In this document: positions 1 through 7,018 of the stretch, piece after piece
How positions within the stretch are numbered: the stretch's first letter is position 1
Layout of the letters: each line of letters opens with the position of its first letter
DNA from: Cyclobacteriaceae bacterium
GTDB taxonomy: Bacteria > Bacteroidota > Bacteroidia > Cytophagales > Cyclobacteriaceae
Length of the DNA: 8,196 nucleotides
Assembly (NCBI GenBank): GCA_025455445.1
Contig: JALOMN010000110.1
Span: 1-8,196, forward strand
Direction: 5' to 3'
Program-made: the position numbers and the translations under genes
Notes under the pieces: generated by a model
What the model was told of the DNA's origin: nothing
The model's database searches: none
The model's input: only the letters and a program-made list of their open reading frames with translations

Positions 1-1671
1 GAAGTGATGGGTATTGGAAGAAACTTTCAGGAGGCATTACAAAAGGCGTGTCAATCATTGGAGATAAGGAGAAATGGATTAGGCGCTGATGGTAAGGAAA
101 TGACCAAACAAGCCGACCTTCTTCAAAGCTTGGAACATCCTAGCTGGAATAGATTATTCCATATCTATGATGCCATGAAGCTCGGTATTTCAATGAAAAC
201 AATCTTGAAATTAACCAAAATAGACAAGTGGTTTTTGGAACAAATCTGGGAATTGATTGAACTTGAAAAAGAAATTGAAAAACATCGACTCGATACAATT
301 CCTGATTCTCTCATGCGCACCGCTAAAGAAAAAGGTTACGCTGACAGGCAACTCGCCCATTTGATGAACTGTCTTGAAAGTGAGGTGCATAAGAAACGCA
401 GAGAAATGGGCATTATGCGTGTGTATAAAATGGTGGACACCTGCGCTGCGGAGTTCGATGCAAAAACGGCTTATTATTATTCCACATTCGATAAAGAGAA
501 TGAATCAATTGCCAGCAAGAAGAAAAAAGTAATCGTATTGGGATCGGGCCCTAATCGTATTGGACAAGGAATTGAATTTGACTATTCGTGCGTGCACGGA
601 ATTCTTGCTGCAAAAGAGTGCGGTTATGAAGCCATTATGATCAACTGCAATCCTGAAACTGTTTCTACTGACTTTGACATCGCTGACAAATTATATTTCG
701 AACCTGTTTTCTGGGAACATCTATGGGACATCATACAACATGAAAAGCCAGAAGGAGTAATTGTGCAACTTGGAGGACAAACCGCCCTTAAGCTTGCAGA
801 AAAACTTCATAAGTATGGAGTAAAAATTATAGGAACTTCGTTTGAAGCGCTCGATTTAGCGGAAGACCGTGGAAGTTTCTCAAACCTACTTAAAGATTTA
901 GGGATTCCTTACCCTGATTTTGGCGTAGCTACCGATGCGGACGAAGCCCTTGAAGTATCAAAGTCAATAGGATTTCCATTACTCGTGAGACCCTCCTATG
1001 TGTTGGGCGGACAAAGCATGAAGATTGTGATTAATGAAAAAGAACTAGAGAATCACATTATCGATATCTGGAAACATCTTCCGGATAACAAAGTGCTATT
1101 GGATCATTTTCTGGATGGTGCCATTGAAGCAGAAGCCGATGCAATTTGTGATGGTGAGGATGTTTATATAATTGGTATTATGCAACATATAGAGCCTGCC
1201 GGAATACATTCTGGTGATTCATATGCTGTATTACCTCCTTATAATCTTGGAGACCTGGTGATTAAACAAATTGAATCATACACTAAGAGAATTGCCGTTG
1301 CCTTGAAAACGGTGGGGTTGATTAATATTCAATTCGCGATTAAAAATGACAAGGTATACATAATCGAGGCGAACCCGAGAGCTTCTCGCACTGTGCCCTT
1401 TATCTGCAAAGCTTATGACGAACCATATGTAAATTATGCTACCAAGGTTATGCTAGGTGAAAAGAAGGTGAATGATTTCAATTTTAACCCAACTAAAAAA
1501 GGCTACGCTATTAAAGTTCCGGTATTCTCATTCAATAAATTTCCGGATGTAAATAAAGAACTCGGGCCCGAAATGAAATCAACCGGTGAAGCAATCTATT
1601 TCATTGACGATTTAATGGATGACTATTTTATGAATATTTACTCTGAACGAAATTTCTATTTGAGTAGATAA
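1..1671 (+). CDS. carB: Carbamoyl-phosphate synthase large subunit, 3' part (5' end outside window)
   Basis: CarB makes carbamoyl phosphate from bicarbonate, ammonia (delivered from glutamine by CarA) and two ATP, feeding pyrimidine and arginine synthesis in the cytoplasm. The frame is open from base 1 (EVMGIGRNFQEAL, the end of the first synthetase half), so the apparent GTG start at base 4 is internal. Visible in order (window codons): the helical oligomerisation domain, about 35-150; the second synthetase half starting with VIVLGSGPNRIGQG near 175-190; QLGGQTALKLAEKL from about 256; and the ATP-grasp end EANPRASRTVPF near 456. The protein stops soon after (ERNFYLSR), about where the E. coli MGS-like allosteric domain (roughly its last 140 residues) would begin. 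From memory, short CarB proteins without that domain are common in Bacteroidota, so I read this as the natural end, not a truncation. The identification is very secure. Confidence 0.97.
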   Translation, partial: EVMGIGRNFQEALQKACQSLEIRRNGLGADGKEMTKQADLLQSLEHPSWNRLFHIYDAMKLGISMKTILKLTKIDKWFLEQIWELIELEKEIEKHRLDTIPDSLMRTAKEKGYADRQLAHLMNCLESEVHKKRREMGIMRVYKMVDTCAAEFDAKTAYYYSTFDKENESIASKKKKVIVLGSGPNRIGQGIEFDYSCVHGILAAKECGYEAIMINCNPETVSTDFDIADKLYFEPVFWEHLWDIIQHEKPEGVIVQLGGQTALKLAEKLHKYGVKIIGTSFEALDLAEDRGSFSNLLKDLGIPYPDFGVATDADEALEVSKSIGFPLLVRPSYVLGGQSMKIVINEKELENHIIDIWKHLPDNKVLLDHFLDGAIEAEADAICDGEDVYIIGIMQHIEPAGIHSGDSYAVLPPYNLGDLVIKQIESYTKRIAVALKTVGLINIQFAIKNDKVYIIEANPRASRTVPFICKAYDEPYVNYATKVMLGEKKVNDFNFNPTKKGYAIKVPVFSFNKFPDVNKELGPEMKSTGEAIYFIDDLMDDYFMNIYSERNFYLSR

Positions 1672-1717
1672 TCAGCACGGTTCTTGTCTTAAAAAAAGCG
1701 ATGAATTAACCAAATCG

Positions 1718-1744
1718 GCCATGTTTAATTAATGTAATTATGGC
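1718..1744. repeat. Inverted repeat downstream of carB
   Basis: GCCAT (1718-1722) pairs with ATGGC (1740-1744), and inside it AATTA (1727-1731) pairs with TAATT (1735-1739) around a 3-nt loop, leaving a 4-nt bulge (GTTT) on the left arm. It lies 47 nt after the carB stop and could end or protect the carB transcript. No T-run follows on the + strand, so it is not a typical intrinsic terminator. The inner stem is all A-T and weak. Confidence 0.35.
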
Positions 1745-1822
1745 ACTGAGCTACGTTAAGAAAGAGCCTCTAATAGAATCAATTGAATATTTCCGCGTAA
1801 GAATGATTTATATTGAAACTGT

Positions 1823-1830
1823 TACCTTTG
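1823..1830 (+). promoter_or_regulatory. Bacteroidota-type -7 promoter element (TACCTTTG) upstream of the DUF4834-like gene
   Basis: TACCTTTG is a full match to the TAnnTTTG -7 motif of Bacteroidota primary sigma factors. It lies 34 nt before the ATG at 1865, predicting a leader of about 25-30 nt. I do not see a TTG -33 element at the usual distance (nearest TTGs at 1783 and 1813 are too far and too near), so the call rests on the -7 element and its position. It would drive the small gene and, by read-through, dapF. Confidence 0.45.
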
Positions 1831-1864
1831 TTTTTTAGTTACAGAGATTAGTAAAATATCCATC

Positions 1865-2071
1865 ATGTTAAAATTATTGCTCATAATGGCGCTCATTTTA
1901 TACATCGTGTATAAAATTGGTGGCTTTTTCTTTAAAGCAGGCGCAGCTTCACAGCAATACCGCCAGCAAGGCCGCAGACCTCAGGATACAGTTAATAAAA
2001 ATTCAGACAGCCCGAAACGCAACGGCCATATTAAAGGTGGAGAATATGTGGATTATGAAGAAGTAAAATAA
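1865..2071 (+). CDS. Small membrane-anchored DUF4834-like protein
   Basis: A 68-residue protein of unknown function. Residues 2-24 form one hydrophobic segment (LKLLLIMALILYIVYKIGGF), followed by FFKAG, a Gln/Arg/Asn-rich polar linker (about residues 28-58) and an acidic end, GGEYVDYEEVK. This layout of an N-terminal membrane helix, a low-complexity hydrophilic stretch and a conserved (V/I)DYEEVK-like tail matches my recollection of the Bacteroidota-restricted DUF4834 family. The ATG start is chosen because the hydrophobic segment begins there and a -7 promoter motif sits 34 nt upstream. The gene ends 18 nt before dapF, so the two are probably co-transcribed. The tail would probably lie in the cytoplasm given the basic linker, but this is inference. 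No enzymatic motif is visible. Confidence 0.8.
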   Translation: MLKLLLIMALILYIVYKIGGFFFKAGAASQQYRQQGRRPQDTVNKNSDSPKRNGHIKGGEYVDYEEVK

Positions 2072-2089
2072 GTTCTAAACTCCATCGCT

Positions 2090-2880
2090 TTGCCTCATAT
2101 TCATTTTTATAAATATCAAGCTACCGGTAATGACTTTGTGTTAATTGATAATCGTACAAAGGGTTATTCGTTTTCTGATCAGGAAATACAAAAAATTTGC
2201 GACCGCAGATTTGGTGTAGGAGCCGATGGATTAATGCTCATTGAAAAACATCCTACCCTGGATTTTAATCTCGTTTATTTTAATAGCCTCAAAGCCTTTG
2301 TGGCAATGGAAGTCGGGCAGCAGTAGTAATGGCCGCTACTTTGGGCTTACTAGAAAAAAATACTGTATTTAATGCCTATGATGGGGAGCACACTGCAGAA
2401 ATATTTAAAAATGGCAATGTGAAACTTAAAATGAATGATGTTAGCCTTGTAAAAAAACTAAATAACGGATACTTCATACATACAGGATCACCGCATCATA
2501 TTAGCATAGTGAAAAATCTGGATAATTATCCCGTTGTGGAAGAAGGAAGAAAAATCCGATATAGTGAACAATATGCCCCGGGCGGCACAAATGCTAACTT
2601 CGTTGAGTTATTAGATAATAATACAATTGCATTACGAACCTACGAGCGGGGTGTAGAAAATGAAACTTATTCATGCGGCACAGGTGCTACAGCAGCTGCC
2701 CTCGCAGCTTATTTTCATGGTTATCATTCACCGGTGAATATAAAAGTTAAAGGAGGTGACTTAAGTGTTGAGTTTATTGCCTCTTCATCCGGCCCGTCTG
2801 GCAGTGTAGCTGCCACTTTCCATGAAGTTTTTCTTATTGGACCTGCCAAAATGGTGTTTGAGGGCGATTTGGAGCTATAA
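2090..2880 (+). pseudogene. dapF: Diaminopimelate epimerase with a broken reading frame
   Basis: DapF interconverts LL- and meso-diaminopimelate, the precursor of lysine and of the peptidoglycan cross-linking residue. The N-terminal part (TTG start at 2090, the only usable start after an in-frame stop at 2069-2071) reads FYKYQATGNDFVLIDNR ... RRFGVGADGLMLIE ... LVYFNS, then runs out of frame to a stop at 2324-2326. The rest continues in the -1 frame, open from 2287: QSLCGNGSRAAVV, with the first catalytic Cys at 2299-2301, then APGGTNANFVEL, ERGVENE and YSCGTGA, with the second catalytic Cys at 2674-2676, to the stop at 2878-2880. Joining the frames near 2285-2290 loses the Asp-Gly(-Ser) block that family members carry before the Cys (NADGS...CGNG), so about 7-10 nt seem to be missing. 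All other landmarks are intact. This is either a recent mutation or an assembly error; as written, no full-length enzyme is made. Confidence 0.9.
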
Positions 2881-2897
2881 TTGCACCCCGAAATCCT

Positions 2898-2905
2898 TAA
2901 ATTTG
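2898..2905 (+). promoter_or_regulatory. Possible -7 promoter element (TAAATTTG) upstream of secA
   Basis: TAAATTTG matches TAnnTTTG fully and would start transcription near 2911-2913, giving secA a leader of about 110 nt. TTG at 2881-2883 is only 14 nt away and TTTG at 2868-2871 is 26 nt away, so neither is an ideal -33 element. The predicted start would fall inside the hairpin at 2907-2921, which means one of the two calls may be wrong. Confidence 0.4.
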
Positions 2906-2906
2906 T

Positions 2907-2925
2907 GCCCCCTAAATGGGCTTTT
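2907..2925 (+). terminator. Possible short intrinsic terminator after dapF
   Basis: GCCC (2907-2910) pairs with GGGC (2918-2921) around a 7-nt loop and is followed directly by TTTT (2922-2925), 27 nt after the dapF stop. The stem is GC-only but just 4 bp and the T-run is short, so this is a weak candidate. Its position between two functionally unrelated genes is what makes it plausible. Confidence 0.3.
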
Positions 2926-3023
2926 GGGTATTAAGGTTCTATAAAAATTGATTCGCTAAAAAATTACTGCCTTTATCAACTTTTACAACCTCCCACTTAA
3001 GTAGTTAAACTTTTAAGCGTATT

Positions 3024-6000
3024 ATGTTAAAATTCATCGCAAAAATTTTCGGTACCAAGTCAGAGAAAGACATCAAGAGAATGATGCCTTTGGTAGAGCA
3101 AACAAAGAAAGAAGGTGAACTTCTGACAGGGCTTACCAACGATCAATTGAGAGGCAAAACAAATGAAATCCAGAATTTCATTAACGATAAATTAAAACCG
3201 ATTGATGATCAAATTGCTGCTCTTCACACCCGCATAAATGAAAATCCTGACATGGATATTCATGAAAAAGAATCTGTGTTTGGTGAAATAGATAAATTAG
3301 AACTGCAACGAAACAAAGATCTGGAAGTAGTCTTGATTGAAGTGCTTCCTAAAGCATTTGCCATCGTGCGCGATACAGCGCGAAGATTCAAAGAAAATGA
3401 ATACCTGGAAGTAACAGCCACAGAGCACGATCGGATACTCTCAGCGAAATTTCAAAATGTAAAAATTGTTGGTGATAAAGCGCAATGGTCGCGTCAATGG
3501 ATAGCTGCCGGCAACATGGTTACCTGGGACATGATGCATTATGATGTGCAAATCATAGGTGGTATTGCTTTACACGAAGGTAATGTTGCAGAAATGGCAA
3601 CCGGTGAAGGTAAAACATTGGTAGCAACATTCCCGGCATTCCTCAACGCACTTGCAAGACGTGGTGTGCACATTGTAACCGTGAATGATTACCTCGCCAA
3701 ACGCGACAGCGAGTGGATGGGCCCCTTGTTTCAATTTCATGGTTTGAATGTAGACTGTATCGATAAGCATGAGCCTAATTCAGTTGAGCGCAGAAACGCG
3801 TATCGTGCTGATATAACTTATGGAACAAACAATGAATTCGGCTTTGACTACTTGCGTGATAACATGGCACGCGATCCGGAAGAACTTGTACAACGCGGTC
3901 ATCACTATGCAATGGTAGATGAGGTAGATAGTGTATTGATTGATGAAGCCCGCACTCCCTTGATTATCTCTGGCCCCGTACCCCGTGGTGACGAGCACGA
4001 ATTTTATGATCTGAAACCCCGAATAAATAAACTGGTTGAGGCCCAGAAAAGACTGATTAATCAATACCTGAATGATGCAAAAAAATTAATATCAGAAGGT
4101 AATGAAAAAGATGGTGGTCTGGCACTATTTCGCGCACACCGCGCTATGCCAAAATACAAGCCACTGATTAAAATGTTAAGTGAGACCGGTAATAAGTCAA
4201 TTTTGCAGCGTACTGAAAACTTTTATCTGGCCGATAATAAAAAGCAAATGCCGGAAGCAGACGCCCCCTTGTATTTTATTATTGACGAAAAAGATAATAG
4301 TGTAGACCTTACAGAAAAAGGGATCGATTTAATTACTGGCGAAGGTGAAGATCCCAAATTCTTTATTCTGCCGGAAATTGGTATAGAACTTAATAGAATT
4401 GAAAAAGACACAACGGTAAGCGAAGACGTTCGACTTCAGAAAAAAGAAGAACTTATTCGTGAATATACTACCAAGTCGCAGCGCATACATAGCGTAAATC
4501 AGTTGCTCAAGGCTTATACACTCTTTGAAAAAGATACTGAATACATCATTGTAGATGGAAAAGTAAAAATCGTGGATGAGCAAACCGGCCGGGTAATGGA
4601 AGGCCGCAGATATTCTGATGGTCTGCACCAGGCAATTGAAGCGAAAGAAAATGTAAAAGTGGAAGATGCTACACAAACGTATGCCACTATCACTTTACAA
4701 AATTACTTCCGCATGTATCATAAGCTAGCGGGTATGACGGGTACTGCAGAAACAGAAGCTGGCGAATTGTGGGATATCTATAAGTTGGATGTAGTAGTAA
4801 TACCCACCAATAAGCCAACCACACGTAAAGATCAGGACGACCTGGTGTATAAAACTATTCGTGAAAAGTTTAATGCCGTTGTTGATGAGATTGTAAGACT
4901 GACGCAAGAAGGAAGACCCGTGCTGGTCGGAACAACCTCAGTAGAAATATCAGAGTTAGTGAGCCGTATGCTTCAGATGAAAAAAATCAAGCATCAGGTG
5001 TTGAATGCAAAACAGCATCAGCGTGAAGCCGAAGTAGTGGCGGAAGCAGGTAAGCCTGGTACTGTTACCATTGCAACCAACATGGCAGGCCGAGGAACGG
5101 ATATTAAACTTACACCAGAATCACGAGCGGCAGGAGGTTTGGCAATTATTGGAACTGAACGACATGAATCCCGCAGGGTTGACAGGCAGTTACGCGGACG
5201 ATCTGGTCGCCAGGGAGATCCAGGGTCATCACAATTTTATGTATCGTTAGAAGATAATCTTATGCGTTTGTTCATGCCCGAGCGTATTGCGCGATTCATG
5301 GATAAACTCGGCTTGAAAGAAGGTGAAGTGATTTCACACTCCATGGTAACAAGTTCCATAGAGCGCGCCCAGAAAAAGGTAGAAGAAAATAACTTCGGTA
5401 TACGTAAGCGTTTGCTTGAGTATGATAACGTGATGAACTCACAACGAGAAGTGATTTATAAGCGTAGAAAAAATGCGCTCTTTGGCGAACGCCTGCAACT
5501 TGATATACTCACCATGTTATATGATACATGCGATGACCTGGTTGGAAATGGAAAGGCTGCCGAAAATTTAGAAACCTTTAAGATTAATGTACTGAGTGTA
5601 TTAGGTTTCGATTTTAATGTCACACAAGAAGAATTCAACAAAGCTGATCAGGCTGCTTTGAGTGAAAGGTTGTATGATGAAGCCTTGAAACATTACCAGC
5701 ACAAGAATAAGGTAGCAGCAGAAAAGGTTTATCCAATTGTATTGGATGTTTACAAAACCCGAGGTGCTACCATCGAGAATATTTTAGTGCCTTTCACTGA
5801 CGGTGTAAAACAAATAGGTGTTTCGGCCAATTTGAAAAAATGTATTGACACAAAAAATAGCGAATTGATTAAGGCAATGGAAAAAATGATCACTCTTGCC
5901 ATAATTGATCAACAATGGAAAGAGCACCTTCGCGATATGGACGATTTAAAGCAATCCGTGCAAAATGCCGTCTACGAACAAAAAGACCCTTTACTGATTT

Positions 6001-6374
6001 ATAAATTTGAAGGCTTTGAGGCTTTTAAGCGATTTATTGCTAAAGTAAACGAAGAAACAATTTCATTCTTACTAAAAGCAGATGTGCCGGTGCGCGAGTC
6101 TGACCAGGTGCAGGAAGCACGCACACAGAAACGTCTGAGATTACGCGAACAAAAAGAAGAATCGCGCTCGCTACTGGATGGAAGCAGCAGCCAGCCACAG
6201 GGCCCTGAACACCACACATCAGAAAAAGTAATGCCCGTAAAATCAGAAAAAGTTGCCGGCAGAAACGATAAGGTGACTGTGCAATATCCTGATGGCCGTG
6301 TGCTTAAGGATGTTAAATTCAAGAAAGTAGAAGATGATGTAAAAGCAGGCAGGTGTATAGTAATCGAAGGATAA
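3024..6374 (+). CDS. secA: Preprotein translocase ATPase SecA
   Basis: SecA is the cytoplasmic motor that pushes unfolded preproteins through SecYEG. The 1116-residue protein has every core landmark: Walker A MATGEGKT (191-198), Walker B VDEVDSVLIDEART from about 298, the GRRYSDGLHQAIEAKE motif (from 527), MTGTAETE (571), MAGRGTDI (687), the arginine-rich QLRGRSGRQGDPGSS (722 onward), and the scaffold motif IDQQWKEHLRDMDDLKQS (961 onward). It is about 215 residues longer than E. coli SecA. The extra length lies mainly before Walker A (about residues 55-165) and between Walker B and the GRRYSDG motif (about 335-450), as I recall for Bacteroidota SecA. The C-terminal Cys-rich zinc motif (CxCxSGxxxxxCC/CH type) is absent; the protein ends with a DGRVLKDVKFKKVEDD-type tail. 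The ATG at 3024 gives the expected MLKFIAKIFGTKSEKDIKR N-terminus. No strong Shine-Dalgarno is visible. Confidence 0.98.
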   Translation: MLKFIAKIFGTKSEKDIKRMMPLVEQTKKEGELLTGLTNDQLRGKTNEIQNFINDKLKPIDDQIAALHTRINENPDMDIHEKESVFGEIDKLELQRNKDLEVVLIEVLPKAFAIVRDTARRFKENEYLEVTATEHDRILSAKFQNVKIVGDKAQWSRQWIAAGNMVTWDMMHYDVQIIGGIALHEGNVAEMATGEGKTLVATFPAFLNALARRGVHIVTVNDYLAKRDSEWMGPLFQFHGLNVDCIDKHEPNSVERRNAYRADITYGTNNEFGFDYLRDNMARDPEELVQRGHHYAMVDEVDSVLIDEARTPLIISGPVPRGDEHEFYDLKPRINKLVEAQKRLINQYLNDAKKLISEGNEKDGGLALFRAHRAMPKYKPLIKMLSETGNKSILQRTENFYLADNKKQMPEADAPLYFIIDEKDNSVDLTEKGIDLITGEGEDPKFFILPEIGIELNRIEKDTTVSEDVRLQKKEELIREYTTKSQRIHSVNQLLKAYTLFEKDTEYIIVDGKVKIVDEQTGRVMEGRRYSDGLHQAIEAKENVKVEDATQTYATITLQNYFRMYHKLAGMTGTAETEAGELWDIYKLDVVVIPTNKPTTRKDQDDLVYKTIREKFNAVVDEIVRLTQEGRPVLVGTTSVEISELVSRMLQMKKIKHQVLNAKQHQREAEVVAEAGKPGTVTIATNMAGRGTDIKLTPESRAAGGLAIIGTERHESRRVDRQLRGRSGRQGDPGSSQFYVSLEDNLMRLFMPERIARFMDKLGLKEGEVISHSMVTSSIERAQKKVEENNFGIRKRLLEYDNVMNSQREVIYKRRKNALFGERLQLDILTMLYDTCDDLVGNGKAAENLETFKINVLSVLGFDFNVTQEEFNKADQAALSERLYDEALKHYQHKNKVAAEKVYPIVLDVYKTRGATIENILVPFTDGVKQIGVSANLKKCIDTKNSELIKAMEKMITLAIIDQQWKEHLRDMDDLKQSVQNAVYEQKDPLLIYKFEGFEAFKRFIAKVNEETISFLLKADVPVRESDQVQEARTQKRLRLREQKEESRSLLDGSSSQPQGPEHHTSEKVMPVKSEKVAGRNDKVTVQYPDGRVLKDVKFKKVEDDVKAGRCIVIEG

Positions 6375-6386
6375 AACACTTGGCCT

Positions 6387-6394
6387 TATCTTTG
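6387..6394 (+). promoter_or_regulatory. -7 promoter element (TATCTTTG) upstream of the SPOR-domain gene
   Basis: TATCTTTG is a full match to TAnnTTTG, 13 nt after the secA stop and 46 nt before the preferred ATG at 6441. A second near-match, TCTATTTG, lies at 6411-6418. No TTG is seen at the usual -33 distance. If real, the gene is transcribed independently of secA with a leader of about 35-40 nt. Confidence 0.45.
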
Positions 6395-6440
6395 ATTATA
6401 AGTAAGTGAATCTATTTGTATCTTGCATCGTGTTAAGCAT

Positions 6441-6935
6441 ATGAGAAAAATATTGCTCGTAAACATCTTTCTAATAATCACAATTTTATCTGCTCATGCG
6501 CAGAGAAAAAGCGATAAGCCGTATTTCGAAGATCTTTCGTTGTTGAGACCACGTGTAGTTGTCCTTAAAGATTCTTCAACTACTCAAATAACCACACATG
6601 GAAACTCAACTCCTGTTATCCCAACACATACGGTAAACTCAAAAGTAGATTTTGTACTAGACAGCATTAGTCGCTTTAACCTTATACGCAGATCGGTAGA
6701 TGGATATACCATTCAAGTTTATTCCGGCTCCAAAAGAGAGGACGCCATGAATGCAAAGAAAAAAATATCAGATGAAACTCCTGACCTCACGGCTAACCTT
6801 CAGTATCAGCAACCAAAATTCAGAGTAACAATAGGTAAATATTATACCCGATTAGAAGCCTATCAGGATTTAACGCGTGTGAGAAGTGGATTTCCCTCAG
6901 CGATACTAATACCTGAAAAAATCGCCATCCGGTAA
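6441..6935 (+). CDS. Exported SPOR-domain protein
   Basis: A 164-residue secreted protein. Residues 1-20 are a classical signal peptide: MRK, a hydrophobic core (ILLVNIFLIITIL) and SAHA, with likely cleavage before Gln21. A Ser/Thr-rich linker (about 45-75) leads to a C-terminal SPOR-like domain (about 87-162) with DGYTIQVYSGSKREDAMNAK, RVTIGKYYTRLEAYQDL and a final SAILIPEKI strand. SPOR domains bind denuded glycan strands of peptidoglycan, so a periplasmic or outer-membrane-facing envelope role is likely; the specific function is unknown. There is no lipobox Cys, so it is probably not a lipoprotein. I prefer the ATG at 6441 over an upstream in-frame TTG at 6423 because the positive n-region of the signal peptide begins there and the extra six codons (LHRVKH) add nothing recognisable. 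It follows secA by 66 nt. Confidence 0.85.
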   Translation: MRKILLVNIFLIITILSAHAQRKSDKPYFEDLSLLRPRVVVLKDSSTTQITTHGNSTPVIPTHTVNSKVDFVLDSISRFNLIRRSVDGYTIQVYSGSKREDAMNAKKKISDETPDLTANLQYQQPKFRVTIGKYYTRLEAYQDLTRVRSGFPSAILIPEKIAIR

Positions 6936-6954
6936 TTCTGAAAATTTAACCAAC

Positions 6955-6985
6955 GCTAATCGAAGATTCTTTACGTTCGATTTGC
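6955..6985. repeat. Imperfect inverted repeat between the SPOR gene and galT
   Basis: Ten-base arms with one mismatch: GCTAATCGAA (6955-6964) and TTCGATTTGC (6976-6985), separated by an 11-nt loop. The inner seven pairs (AATCGAA/TTCGATT) are perfect. It begins 20 nt after the SPOR gene stop and ends 33 nt before the galT ATG. No T-run follows, so it is not a standard terminator. It could be an operator for the galT-kinase pair, a leader hairpin or a transcript-end structure. Confidence 0.5.
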
Positions 6986-7018
6986 CATTCATTCTCTCCT
7001 ATTTCGGATATTTAAACA

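Noticed and set aside
4..6. GTG as the start of carB
   Set aside because: The frame is open to base 1 and the first residues align to the middle of CarB, so the real start is upstream of the window.
1738..1756. tRNA-like D-arm text on the minus strand (GTAGCTCAGT)
   Set aside because: Only about ten bases match; there is no acceptor stem, anticodon arm or T-arm around it.
2285..2326. Programmed -1 ribosomal frameshift in dapF
   Set aside because: No canonical slippery heptamer is present in the overlap (2287-2326), and a -1 slip would still leave the product without the conserved Asp-Gly(-Ser) residues.
2329..2880. A separate gene starting at the ATG at 2329
   Set aside because: It is the C-terminal two thirds of DapF; homology continues upstream of this ATG in the same frame (LCGNGSRA from 2296), so the ATG is internal to the broken gene.
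2995..3002. Palindrome ACTTAAGT ahead of secA
   Set aside because: Eight bases of AT-rich palindrome are expected by chance in such sequence and nothing else supports an operator.
5999..6379. Minus-strand ORF of 126 codons opposite the secA 3' end
   Set aside because: It is composition-driven shadow of secA, with no recognisable domain; the same applies to the minus-strand ORFs at 3570-3770, 3780-4064, 4223-4411, 4329-4676, 4725-4907 and 5456-5641 and to 7457-7744 opposite galT.
6423..6440. TTG start for the SPOR-domain protein
   Set aside because: The ATG at 6441 begins a standard signal peptide; the six extra codons would put extra residues before the n-region without benefit.
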